NCBI RefSeq assembly: GCF_016863635.1
Contig: NZ_BOPG01000027.1
Coordinates: 186,001 to 250,000 of the forward strand
DNA from: Virgisporangium aurantiacum
GTDB taxonomy: Bacteria > Actinomycetota > Actinomycetes > Mycobacteriales > Micromonosporaceae
Direction of reading: 5' to 3'
Length of the DNA stretch: 64,000 nucleotides
Shown: in pieces, positions 51,958 through 60,386 of the stretch
How positions within the stretch are numbered: the first letter of the stretch is position 1
Layout of the letters: the number at the start of each line of letters is the position of its first letter
Translations under genes and position numbers: made by a program
Notes under the pieces: generated by a model
The model's database searches: none
What the model saw: the letters and a program-made list of their open reading frames with translations, nothing else
What the model was told of the DNA's origin: nothing

Positions 51958-53100
51958 GTGACTCACACCCGCCAGAACCCCATTTCCCGCGTTGCCCGCC
52001 GTGCCATCTCCCTGGCCGTCGTCACCGTCGCCGCTTCGGCGGGTATCGCCCTCGCCGCCCCCGCGGCGATGGCCGGCTCGGGCGCCGAGCCCACCAGCGG
52101 ATCGACCAGCAAGACCGCTCCGATCCCGGCCGTCGCGCCGGCGAAGCCGGGTACGAACTGCACGGTGGACGCGAAGTTGGTGCCCTCGTGCAACGTGTTG
52201 TGGGGTGCTGCGGCCGGTGGGTTCAGTGAGACCCCCCGTGACCAGGCGTTGCGCGAGTGGGAGGCGAAGTCCGGGCGGACGGCGTCCATCTACCACACCT
52301 ACCACCGTGGTGACGAGATGTTCCCGACGAAGGCCGAGATCGCCATGGCCAACGAGACGGGGAAGCCGCGGATCCTGTTCACGAACTGGAAGGTCGGTTA
52401 CAACACCAAGTGGGGCAAGGTCGCCGCTGGTGAGCAGAATGCCCGGATCGACAAGCTGTCGGCCCACATCAAGGCCAACTACGGCAAGGACAAGTTCTTC
52501 ATGGCCGTGCACCACGAGCCGGAGAACGACGTGTCGACCGACCCCAAGTCGCAGATGACCGCCAAGGACTACGCGAACATGGTCCGGTACACCATCAAGC
52601 GGATGAAGGCCAACGGCGTCACCAATGTCGTGTTCGTGATGGCGTACATGAACGTGGAGAAGTGGAACGACTCGCCGTGGTGGGCCGACCTGTACCCGGG
52701 CAACGACGTCATCGACTGGGTGGCCGTTGACTCCTACGTGAACGCGCAGCCGAAGGGCTTCCACGCCGGCGACTTCACCTACCTGATGAACCGCACCACC
52801 GGTAAGTCGAAGTTCAACGGCTGGTACAACTGGGCCCTGACGACGAACAAGCCGATCATGGTGGCCGAGTGGGCCGTGTACGAGTGCAAGAAGGCGTGCA
52901 GCCCGGCCGAGAAGGCGAAGATCCACGCCAAGATCGTCGAGCAGATGAAGGCCATGCCCGCCATCAAGGCGATGGTGGCGTTCGACACGGCGTCGGACCA
53001 GCAGGGCCTCGACATGCGCATCGACTCGACCTCGCAGTCGCTGGCGTCGTTCAAGAAGATCGCCGCCGACCCGATCTTCAACGTCAACATCGGCCGGTAG
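51958..53100 (+). CDS. Secreted GH26-like endo-glycosidase (beta-mannanase-like)
   Basis: A 380-residue exported glycoside hydrolase. The signal peptide (ISLAVVTVAASAGIALAAPA) follows a basic start. The catalytic acid/base is probably Glu187 in MAVHHEPEND and the nucleophile Glu304 in MVAEWAVYEC, with the GH26-like DWVAVDSY stretch near residue 253. The GTG start follows GAGGAGAG. Codon use is richer in AAG and GGT than neighbours, as in strongly expressed genes. It ends just before a strong hairpin. Beta-mannan or a beta-glucan are plausible substrates. Confidence 0.85.
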   Translation: MTHTRQNPISRVARRAISLAVVTVAASAGIALAAPAAMAGSGAEPTSGSTSKTAPIPAVAPAKPGTNCTVDAKLVPSCNVLWGAAAGGFSETPRDQALREWEAKSGRTASIYHTYHRGDEMFPTKAEIAMANETGKPRILFTNWKVGYNTKWGKVAAGEQNARIDKLSAHIKANYGKDKFFMAVHHEPENDVSTDPKSQMTAKDYANMVRYTIKRMKANGVTNVVFVMAYMNVEKWNDSPWWADLYPGNDVIDWVAVDSYVNAQPKGFHAGDFTYLMNRTTGKSKFNGWYNWALTTNKPIMVAEWAVYECKKACSPAEKAKIHAKIVEQMKAMPAIKAMVAFDTASDQQGLDMRIDSTSQSLASFKKIAADPIFNVNIGR

Positions 53101-53116
53101 ATCCACAGTAGACAAT

Positions 53117-53144
53117 GGCGCGGTCCCCACCGGGGGGCCGCGCC
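53117..53144 (+). terminator. GC-rich hairpin after the GH26-like gene
   Basis: GGCGCGGTCCCC and GGGGGGCCGCGCC form a long stem around ACC, starting 17 bp after the stop codon. There is no T-run, but the stem is by far the strongest in this region. It marks the end of the glycosidase transcript. Confidence 0.75.
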
Positions 53145-53243
53145 ACTGTCGTTCGGCAAGAAGATGTGGCGAGGGTGTCGGATCGGGGCGGCCGCGTTCG
53201 TTGCAGGGGTGAACAGTCATCCGCCAGAGCTGGGAGCCGCGTC

Positions 53244-54071
53244 ATGACCACCACCGCCCGTCGCATGTTCGAGCTGCTGGAGCCGATCTGCCTGGTCTCC
53301 TTCCTCGCGGACGAATGCAACGAGGAGCTGGCCGCGCTCGGCCACCGCACCTACTGGGACGGCTACTTCGCCAGCCGTGCCGCGCCGCTGGGGCGGGTGC
53401 CGGCGGAGGTCGTGCACGCCGCGTTCTACAACTTCGCCGACGGGGAGGCCGCGCGGCACATCCCGAGCGCCTGGGAGACGATCGCGCCCGAGGCGTCCGT
53501 CGCCGCGCGGGAGCGGGGCAGCGCGGCCTCGCTACGGCGGATCCTCGGCGACGAGCTGGCCGACTCCCCGGGCCTGGTCCGCGCCGCCGACCTGACCACG
53601 AAGGCCGCCACGAGCGCGCCGACAGCGGGTCGGGTGATGTACGCCGGGATGCGCACCCTGCCGGTGCCGGGCGAGCCGGTCGCCCGGTTGTGGCACTCGG
53701 CGACCATGCTGCGCGAGCACCGCGGCGACGGGCACATCGCGGCTCTCGTCGGCGCGCGGATCGGCGGCACGGAGGCGCACGTGCTGTCGGCGCTGGAGAT
53801 GGGCGTTCACCCGCCGGAGTCGTTCGGGCGCATCCACCACCTGCCCAAGGAGCGGCTGGCCGCCGTCATGGACGGCCTGCGCGAGCGCGGGATCGTCGAC
53901 GCCGACGGCCGGTTCACCGACGCCGGCCGCGAGACCAAGCAACGCATCGAAGCCCTGACCGATGAGCTCGCCGCCCCGCCGTACGACGCCCTGTCGCCCG
54001 CCGAGCTCGACGAGCTGGTCGCCGAGCTCGAACCCCTCACCGCGATCCTGGTGGCCGCGGGATCGCAGTGA
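53244..54071 (+). CDS. SCO6745-family protein (helical, function unknown)
   Basis: A 275-residue soluble protein resembling the actinobacterial SCO6745 family. The N-terminus is typical (RRMFELLEPICLVSFLADEC), followed by YWDGYFASRAAPLGRVPAEV, then FYNFADGEAARHIP. The C-terminal third looks like a MarR-type winged helix (AVMDGLRERGIVDADGRFTD, then AGRETKQRIEALTDELAAPP). The ATG at 53244 lies 99 bp after the hairpin, so it has its own promoter. Function is not established. Confidence 0.75.
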   Translation: MTTTARRMFELLEPICLVSFLADECNEELAALGHRTYWDGYFASRAAPLGRVPAEVVHAAFYNFADGEAARHIPSAWETIAPEASVAARERGSAASLRRILGDELADSPGLVRAADLTTKAATSAPTAGRVMYAGMRTLPVPGEPVARLWHSATMLREHRGDGHIAALVGARIGGTEAHVLSALEMGVHPPESFGRIHHLPKERLAAVMDGLRERGIVDADGRFTDAGRETKQRIEALTDELAAPPYDALSPAELDELVAELEPLTAILVAAGSQ

Positions 54072-54110
54072 CGGGGAGCGGTATCGTGTTCGTCGAATAG
54101 GGGAGCGTCG

Positions 54111-54866
54111 ATGACCGAGTACGACCAGTTCGCCGACGAGTACGACCAGACTTTCCAGCTCGCGCCGTGGCGGACCCACATCGAGGCGTACTCGCTGCTG
54201 AAACGCGTCGGCGACGTGCGTGACCGGGCCTGGCTGGACGTGGCCTGCGGCACCGGGCCCTACGCCCGGGCGCTCCGGCAGCGCGGCGCCCGGCAGGTCG
54301 TCGGCGTGGACCTCTCCGCTGAGATGCTCAGGGTCGCCCGCCTCGCCGAGGAGCGGACCCCGCTCGGCATCGAGTACCACCAGCATGACGTCGCGACGAT
54401 GCCGAGGCTCGGCGAGTTCGACGGCGCGATCGGCTCCCATCTGCTGCACTACGCTCCCGATGCCGCACGCCTTCGCGGCATGTGCGACAGCGTCGCCGAC
54501 AACCTGGTGCCCGGCGGGCGCTTCGTCACCTTCCAGCTCAACCCGGACCTGGCCCGCCGGCCCGACTACTACCTGCCGTACGGCGCCGAGATCAGCCTGG
54601 ATTCGAGTCGGACGCTGACCGATGGCGACGCGCTGACGTTCCGCATCAACGTCCCGGGCTTCCGTAGCCCGGAGGTGACCGTCTACCACTGGACCCGGGC
54701 CCGGTTGGACGAGACCCTCGGCGCGGCCGGTTTCGAGCGGATCCGCTGGAGCGCGCCGGAACTGTCGCCCGAGGCGGCGCAAGGCCCGGATCCCCAGCAG
54801 TGGCGGGACTTCCTCGACCGTCCACTGTGTATGGTCATCGAGTGTGTCCGGTCCACGGCCACATAG
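54111..54866 (+). CDS. Class I SAM-dependent methyltransferase
   Basis: A 251-residue enzyme. Motif I is WLDVACGTGPYARAL, motif II GVDLSAEMLRVARL, and the post-motif EYHQHDVATM and GSHLLHYAPDAA are present. The N-terminal YDQFADEYD stretch matches small-molecule methyltransferases. It follows the SCO6745-type gene by 39 bp and may be co-transcribed. The substrate is unknown. Confidence 0.9.
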   Translation: MTEYDQFADEYDQTFQLAPWRTHIEAYSLLKRVGDVRDRAWLDVACGTGPYARALRQRGARQVVGVDLSAEMLRVARLAEERTPLGIEYHQHDVATMPRLGEFDGAIGSHLLHYAPDAARLRGMCDSVADNLVPGGRFVTFQLNPDLARRPDYYLPYGAEISLDSSRTLTDGDALTFRINVPGFRSPEVTVYHWTRARLDETLGAAGFERIRWSAPELSPEAAQGPDPQQWRDFLDRPLCMVIECVRSTAT

Positions 54867-54872
54867 GTAGCC

Positions 54873-56183
54873 TCAACGCCCGATCTGCTTGCCCAGCGCG
54901 GCGAACGCCGCATCGGCCATCGCCTGGTATCCGCCGTCGTTCGGGTGCAGGTGGTCGCCGCTGTCGTACTTCGGATCCAGCAGCTCCGGGTGTCCGGGGT
55001 AGGCGAGGACGGACGCGAAATCGATCACGCCGTCGAAGGCGCGCGAGCCGAGAATCCACGCGTTGACCTGGCGTCGCTTCTGTTCCGCGGCGGCGTTCCA
55101 GTACTCGAAGCCCTGCGCGGGCGTCAACGTGCCGCCGTAGATCCGCACCCCGTGGGCGTGCGCCCGGTCGATGATCCGCCGGTACGCGGCGATCAGGGCG
55201 GCGACGCTGACCTCGGTGTTCGGCGCCGTGCAGCCGCTGTTCGGCTCCTGGCTGAAGCCGAGGTCGTTGAGGCCCTCCAGCAGCACCACGGTCCGCACGT
55301 TCGGCTGGCTGAACACGTCGCGGTCGAGACGGGACAGCAGGTTCGTCCCGAAACAGACCGAGTCGTTGAGCACGCGGTTTCCGCTGATGCCCTCGTTGAC
55401 CACGCCGGGCGCCGCGGTGCCGTGCGCGGCGGCCAGCCGCCGGAACAGGAAGTCCGGCCAGCGGGTGTTGGCGTTCCACTGGCCCTGCGCGCCGTCGGTG
55501 ATCGAGTCGCCGACCGCGACGAGGGTGCCCCGGGCCGGGCCGCGCACCTGTACCGCGTCCACGAGGAACGAGGTGGCCAGCGTCGTCGAGTACGCGTCCG
55601 CGGCGACGTCGGCGGCGTGGTCACCGGCCGACAGGTAGCTGGTCTGCTGCGGGTCCTGGTGGTAGGTGGCGGGGCCGGTGGGCCGGGGCAGGTACAGGCT
55701 CACCGCCAGGTTGGCCTGTGCGGGCACCGGCATCCGCACCGGGTCGCTCAGCACCGAGCCGCCGGTCGGGATCGTCACCGACGGCGAGCCGTGGAACGTG
55801 ACCGCGCGCAGCGTGTCGGCGTCCAGTTGCGCGCCGAGGAGCTCGCGGGCCACGGTCGCCGCGCCGACGTCGACGGCCTGGTTGCCGAACGCGTTGCTCA
55901 GCCTGATGCGCAGTTCCCGGCCGCCGACGCTGGTGTGGACGATGTTGCGGACCGTCTGGTTGTTCAGCGTCTGGACGCCGGAGACCAGGGCCGAGGGCGC
56001 CATGGCGCTGGCACCCCAGGTGCCCACCCAGCCGTCGCCCGACCCGGCTGCCGGTAGGTCCGGCGCCCCGGCGTGCGCGCCCGCGGTGGTCAGCACGCCG
56101 GACAGCAGCGACAGCACGGCAAGCGCGGCCAACCTGCGCGGACGGAGATCCCGGATACCAGCAGGCACGACAACCACCGCCAC
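54873..56183 (-). CDS. Secreted SGNH/GDSL-family esterase
   Basis: An exported hydrolase of about 436 residues. A signal peptide (LAALAVLSLLSGVLTTAGAH) is followed by a beta-rich N-terminal domain (residues about 50-190) and the SGNH fold. The catalytic serine lies in VAVGDSITDG, the Gly and Asn blocks in NEGISGNRVL and LLEGLNDLGF, and the Asp/His pair in SGDHLHPND. The start is uncertain: several in-frame GTGs lie close together after GAGGTGG. The likely substrate is an acetylated or feruloylated polysaccharide, in keeping with the neighbouring glycosidase and lectin. Confidence 0.9.
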   Translation of the reverse strand: MAVVVVPAGIRDLRPRRLAALAVLSLLSGVLTTAGAHAGAPDLPAAGSGDGWVGTWGASAMAPSALVSGVQTLNNQTVRNIVHTSVGGRELRIRLSNAFGNQAVDVGAATVARELLGAQLDADTLRAVTFHGSPSVTIPTGGSVLSDPVRMPVPAQANLAVSLYLPRPTGPATYHQDPQQTSYLSAGDHAADVAADAYSTTLATSFLVDAVQVRGPARGTLVAVGDSITDGAQGQWNANTRWPDFLFRRLAAAHGTAAPGVVNEGISGNRVLNDSVCFGTNLLSRLDRDVFSQPNVRTVVLLEGLNDLGFSQEPNSGCTAPNTEVSVAALIAAYRRIIDRAHAHGVRIYGGTLTPAQGFEYWNAAAEQKRRQVNAWILGSRAFDGVIDFASVLAYPGHPELLDPKYDSGDHLHPNDGGYQAMADAAFAALGKQIGR

Positions 56184-56245
56184 CTCAATAGGTTGATGAT
56201 GGTCGATACGTTACAAGCCGCACGCCTCCTGGGCCAGGCGGGCGT

Positions 56246-57031
56246 TCAGTCGTGGACGGATGTGGCGATGGCCCGGGCCTCGGCCGCGTGCAGCCGCTCG
56301 CGGTGCGCCGCGAAGACCTCGTCGTTGCTGGCCAGCGTGGCACCCGGCACGGTCGGCGACACGAACGTCGGCAGGACGACGCCGCGCGTGGCGAGCACCG
56401 CCGCCGTCCGGGTGACCAGCTCGTGGCTCACGACGCAGGCGACCACGGTCGAGGATCCACCGACCGGCCGGTCCCAGCCGTCGACGGTGACCACGGCGTC
56501 CTCCACGGGTACGCCCGTGTCGATCATGACGTCACAGACGTCCGCCAGCCGCTTGCCGGTGGAGTGCTCGGCCGGGCGGGACAGCGACGCCGACGACGTC
56601 ACGGCGACCGTGAACAGGCCCCGATCGCCGGCGTACATGGCTGCTTCGATGCCCGCCGAGTTGCGGCCGCCGTGGCTGTAGACGACCAGCACGTCGCCGG
56701 CGTTCAACGGCTGGTTGGCCAGGAACTTGTCGATGTAGTTCTCGGTGCGCTCCAGCCACAGCAGCTCCCGTACCCCGCCCGGGCCGAGCACGTTGTGCCA
56801 CATCAGCCGCGGATCGGTCAGCGGAAGGATGCCGGCGAAGCTGCCGTAGCGGGGGAACGCGTCCAGCGTCGGGATCACGGAGTGGCCGCTGCCGAACAGG
56901 TGCACCAGGCCACCGGACTCCAGCGCGTCGGCGCAGCGCCGGGCCACCTGGTCGAGCGCGTCGTTCTGCGTGTCGGCGAGCCCGCGGAGCAGGTCGATGA
57001 GGCGGTTGGTGTAGACGGGCTGCGTGGTCAC
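56246..57031 (-). CDS. SIS-domain sugar-phosphate isomerase-like protein (UPF0309 type)
   Basis: A 261-residue protein with a sugar-isomerase fold. The phosphate-binding region is LVHLFGSGHSVIPTLDAFPR near residue 45 and VVYSHGGRNSAGIEAAMYAG near residue 115. It is related to N-acetylmuramate-6-phosphate etherase-like and phosphosugar-binding proteins. GTG at 57031 was chosen because GGAGG stands seven bases upstream; the longer frame would place that signal inside the gene. It is the last gene of the sugar operon with kinase and transporter genes, so it probably processes the phosphorylated sugar. Confidence 0.85.
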   Translation of the reverse strand: MTTQPVYTNRLIDLLRGLADTQNDALDQVARRCADALESGGLVHLFGSGHSVIPTLDAFPRYGSFAGILPLTDPRLMWHNVLGPGGVRELLWLERTENYIDKFLANQPLNAGDVLVVYSHGGRNSAGIEAAMYAGDRGLFTVAVTSSASLSRPAEHSTGKRLADVCDVMIDTGVPVEDAVVTVDGWDRPVGGSSTVVACVVSHELVTRTAAVLATRGVVLPTFVSPTVPGATLASNDEVFAAHRERLHAAEARAIATSVHD

Positions 57032-57071
57032 TGCGAAACCTCCATAGTGGACGGACAAAGCGTGGAAGCGG

Positions 57072-57809
57072 TCATGGACGGCGCAACGCGAGCCGGATCC
57101 GGTAGCGGTCGCCGCGCATCACGCTCGTCGCCCGCTCGAACGCGCCGGTCTGGTCGTAGGTGACCCGCTCCACGAAGAAGCCGCACGTCCGCGGCGCCAC
57201 TTCGAGCAGCGCGGCGTCGCGGGTCTTGACCATTCCGACCGTGAACGTCTCGACCGCCTCCGTGGGCACCGTGCCGAAATCGCTGCGCAGCACGGCGTAC
57301 AGGCCGCGCTCGCCGACGTCGGTGAGTTCCAGGCCGGCGAATCGGGCGGCCGGCAGGAACGACGTCTGCAGCCCGATCGGCTTGCCGTCGCCGGTGCGCA
57401 GGCGGCGGATGCGGACGACCGGCGTGCCCGTGTCGAGACCGAGCGCCAGGGCGGTCGCCTCGTCGGCGTCGACGACGGCCGACTCCAGGACCTTGCCGCC
57501 GGCGACGAGGCCGAGCTGGGCCAGTTCCGCGGTGAACGACGTGACGTGCCGCGCGCCGGCGGTCAGCGCGGCATCACGGATGAACGTGCCGCGTCCCCGC
57601 TCGCGCACCAGCAGTCCACTGTGGACCAGCCGGCCCACCGCCTGCCGCACGGTGATCCGGCTGACCTGGTAGGTCGCGCAGAGCTGCTCCTCGGCGGGGA
57701 TGCGTTCGCCCGGCCGCCACTCGCCCGCCTGGATCCGGCGGTGCAGGTCCTCTTCGACCTGCATGTGCAGCGGCACTCCGGTCGACGGATCGAGCGCGCG
57801 ATGCCTCAT
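57072..57809 (-). CDS. GntR-family (HutC subfamily) regulator
   Basis: A 245-residue regulator. The N-terminal winged helix (YQVSRITVRQAVGRLVHSGL, then LVRERGRGTFI) is followed by a UTRA effector domain (residues about 90-240, with RRLRTGDGKPIGLQTSFLPA). The ATG overlaps the kinase stop as ATGA. It is embedded in the operon it probably controls, as DasR-like and NagR-like regulators are; an amino sugar phosphate is a plausible effector. Confidence 0.92.
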   Translation of the reverse strand: MRHRALDPSTGVPLHMQVEEDLHRRIQAGEWRPGERIPAEEQLCATYQVSRITVRQAVGRLVHSGLLVRERGRGTFIRDAALTAGARHVTSFTAELAQLGLVAGGKVLESAVVDADEATALALGLDTGTPVVRIRRLRTGDGKPIGLQTSFLPAARFAGLELTDVGERGLYAVLRSDFGTVPTEAVETFTVGMVKTRDAALLEVAPRTCGFFVERVTYDQTGAFERATSVMRGDRYRIRLALRRP

Positions 57810-58684
57810 GTCCACACCTCCCGCGGGTCGGTTGCGCACAGCGCGCCGATGGCTCCGGCCCGGCCGCCCAGCCGGGCCGGAACGACGGCGACGTTCCGGG
57901 TGGCCGGGCTGGCGCCCGCGCGTACCGCGGCCCGGAGCGGCTCCGCGTACGCGTCGAATGCTTCGCACAGGCCACCGGCCAGCACGACGATTTCCGGGTC
58001 CAGGACGCTGGCCACCGCGGCGATGCCCCGGCCGAGCGCGGCGGCCCAGTCGTCGAGGGCCCGCCGCGCGGCACGGGCGTCGGTGCCGTCGTCGGCGCGG
58101 GCGTCGGCGACCAGGTCGGAGCCGGCCCGGCCGGGCCCGGCGAGCCGGTCCAGCGCCCGGCCGGAGGCGGCGAGTTCCAGCGCCCCGTGGTCGGTGGTCG
58201 CGGTCACACCGGCCGAGGGTAGCCACCCGAACGCGCCGGCGGTGCCCGTGGCCCCGCCGACGATGCGGCCGCCGAGCATGATGGCACCGCCGACGCCCGT
58301 TCCCACCGAGACGAGCACGGCATCGGTCCGGCCGAGGGCGGCCCCCTCCCTGGCCTCACCCAGCAGCGCCACCTGCGCGTCGTTGCGCAGCACCACGTCC
58401 GGCGTGCCGGCCAGTCGCGCCGCCAGGTCGGCGGCGAGCGGTCGACCGTCCAACCAGGACAGTGCCGGAATCCAGCGCGGCACGGTGGTCCCGGTGGCTC
58501 CGGGGAGCCCGACCACGACGGACCGCACCGGGCCGGGCGGAGCCAGACCGGCGAGCACGTCGAGCAGTTCCGGGTAGCTGCGCGGCACCGGCCGGGACAC
58601 CACGGGCGTCCGGGAACCGTCGGCCAACCGGGCTACCGCCCGCACCGACGTGCCGCCGACGTCGACGCCCAGCACCGCGGTCAC
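57806..58684 (-). CDS. ROK-type sugar kinase lacking the zinc-site cysteines
   Basis: A 292-residue protein. The ATP site is VLGVDVGGTSVRAVA, the catalytic Asp lies in VVLRNDAQVALLGEA, and the phosphate loop 2 is VSVGTGVGGAIM. The normal ROK CxCGxxGC zinc motif should follow; here the aligned stretch VTATTDHGALELAASGRALD has no cysteine. It may use another metal-free arrangement or belong closer to the BadF type. The GTG start overlaps the permease stop (GTGA). It should phosphorylate the imported sugar. Confidence 0.85.
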   Translation of the reverse strand: MTAVLGVDVGGTSVRAVARLADGSRTPVVSRPVPRSYPELLDVLAGLAPPGPVRSVVVGLPGATGTTVPRWIPALSWLDGRPLAADLAARLAGTPDVVLRNDAQVALLGEAREGAALGRTDAVLVSVGTGVGGAIMLGGRIVGGATGTAGAFGWLPSAGVTATTDHGALELAASGRALDRLAGPGRAGSDLVADARADDGTDARAARRALDDWAAALGRGIAAVASVLDPEIVVLAGGLCEAFDAYAEPLRAAVRAGASPATRNVAVVPARLGGRAGAIGALCATDPREVWT

Positions 58685-59493
58685 CGTTCGCCGGCCCGGG
58701 CGATGGTCTGGATGAACACCCGCTGGGCGAGCAGGAACACGACGACGGTCGGCAGGCTGGCCACCAGCGCTCCGGCCAGCACGACCGACTGGTACCGCAC
58801 GCTCGACGCGTACGACAGCAGCTGCGACAGCGACAGCACCACCGGGAACTTCGTGTCGCTCTGGAGCACCGACAGCGGCCACAGGAAGCTGTTCCAGTAG
58901 AAGACGAACGCGAACACCGTGAGCGTCACGACGGCCGGTCGCAGCAACGGCAGCACGATCCGGACCAGGATGCGTGCCTCGCCGGCGCCGTCGACGCGCG
59001 CCGCGTCGATCAGCTCGTCGGGCACGTCGGCGCAGAACTGTCGCATGAGGAAGATCCCGAACGGGTTGGCCAGCCAGGGCAGCAGCACGCCGAGGTACGA
59101 GTCGGAGAGCCCGAGCGAGGAGATCATCCAGTACAGCGGCACGAGCGTGACGACGGCCGGCAGGAACATCGTCGCGACCAGCGCCCAGAAGAGGGTGTCG
59201 CGGCCGGGGAACCGGTACTTCGCGAACGCGTAGCCGGCGGCGACGCTCGTCACCAGAACGGACAGCGTGCCCAGCCCGGCGATCAGCAGGCTGTTGCCGA
59301 ACGCGCGCCCGAAGGGGACCACGTCGAACACCGTGCTGTACGCGTCGAACGTGAGCGTCTCCGGCCACCACGACGGGGGGATCCGGCTCAGCTCCTCGGG
59401 CGACTTGAGGCTGGAGATCACCATCCAGTAGAGGGGGAACAACGGGAAGAGGGCGGCCACCAGGAGCGCGGCGCCGGTCGCGATCCGTTTCAC
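58681..59493 (-). CDS. Carbohydrate ABC transporter permease (MalG type)
   Basis: A 270-residue inner-membrane permease with six helices. The EAA loop is ELIDAARVDGAGEARILVRI, followed by VLPLLRPAV. The GTG start overlaps the preceding permease stop (GTGA). It forms the channel together with the gene at 59490-60386. Confidence 0.94.
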   Translation of the reverse strand: MKRIATGAALLVAALFPLFPLYWMVISSLKSPEELSRIPPSWWPETLTFDAYSTVFDVVPFGRAFGNSLLIAGLGTLSVLVTSVAAGYAFAKYRFPGRDTLFWALVATMFLPAVVTLVPLYWMISSLGLSDSYLGVLLPWLANPFGIFLMRQFCADVPDELIDAARVDGAGEARILVRIVLPLLRPAVVTLTVFAFVFYWNSFLWPLSVLQSDTKFPVVLSLSQLLSYASSVRYQSVVLAGALVASLPTVVVFLLAQRVFIQTIARAGER

Positions 59494-60386
59494 CGCAAGG
59501 CCCTCCGGATTCCGAAGACCGTGCCCATCACCACGATGAGAACCAACAAAAGGCACATCGCCATCGCGCTCGCCTGCCCGGCGAGGCCGTACTGGAACGC
59601 CGTGCGTTGGATGTCGTAGGTCAGGACGTTGGTGGAGTCGGACGGTCCGCCCTGGGTCAACAGGTAGACCGGGTCGAAGACCTGGATCGCGTTGATGACG
59701 GCGATCATCCCGACGAAGACGAACGTGCGCCGCAGCAACGGAATGGTGATGCTCGTCGTCTGGCGGAACGCCCCCGCGCCGTCGACCCGGGCCGCCTCGT
59801 ACACCTCGCCGGGGATCTGGGTGAGCCCGGCGACGAGCAGAACGGTGTAGTAGCCCAGCATCTGCCACGCGTTGAACAGCGCGAGCGAGAACAGCGCCAC
59901 GTCGGGATCGCTGGTCCAGCCGAACGAATCCAGGCCGACGACCCCGAGCAACTGGTCGAACGGGCCGTACTCCGGCGCGTACAGCGCGCCCCAGACCAGC
60001 GCGACCGCGACCGTCGGCACCACGTACGTGGTGAACAGGATCGTGCGGACCAGGCGGCGGCCCCGGACGGTGGGAAAGTAGAGCAGCATGGCCAGCAGGA
60101 ACGCCAGCGGCAACGTGAGGCCCACGACCATGGCGGCGTACAGCAGCGTGTTCCACAGCGTCGTGCGGAACGCTCCGTCGGTCCACAGGCCCTGGTAGTT
60201 GTCGAGCCCGGCCCATTGCATGTCGCCGATCGGCGTGTACATCGACCACTCGTGCAGGCTGATCCAGGCGGTCAGCACGATCGGCACGAACACGAAACCG
60301 CCGACGAGGAGAACGGCCGGTGACAGGAACAGGGTCGCGGCGCCGCGATGCCGTACACCGCGGCGCCGCGCGACAGCGGCTGTCAC
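59490..60386 (-). CDS. Carbohydrate ABC transporter permease (MalF type)
   Basis: A 298-residue permease with six helices. The EAA loop is EVYEAARVDGAGAFRQTTSI, followed by TIPLLRR. The N-terminal FLSPAVLLVGGFVFVPIV helix is typical of CUT1 transporters. The GTG start overlaps the binding-protein stop (GTGA). No ATPase is encoded in this operon, so a shared MsiK-type ATPase elsewhere probably drives it. Confidence 0.94.
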   Translation of the reverse strand: MTAAVARRRGVRHRGAATLFLSPAVLLVGGFVFVPIVLTAWISLHEWSMYTPIGDMQWAGLDNYQGLWTDGAFRTTLWNTLLYAAMVVGLTLPLAFLLAMLLYFPTVRGRRLVRTILFTTYVVPTVAVALVWGALYAPEYGPFDQLLGVVGLDSFGWTSDPDVALFSLALFNAWQMLGYYTVLLVAGLTQIPGEVYEAARVDGAGAFRQTTSITIPLLRRTFVFVGMIAVINAIQVFDPVYLLTQGGPSDSTNVLTYDIQRTAFQYGLAGQASAMAMCLLLVLIVVMGTVFGIRRALR

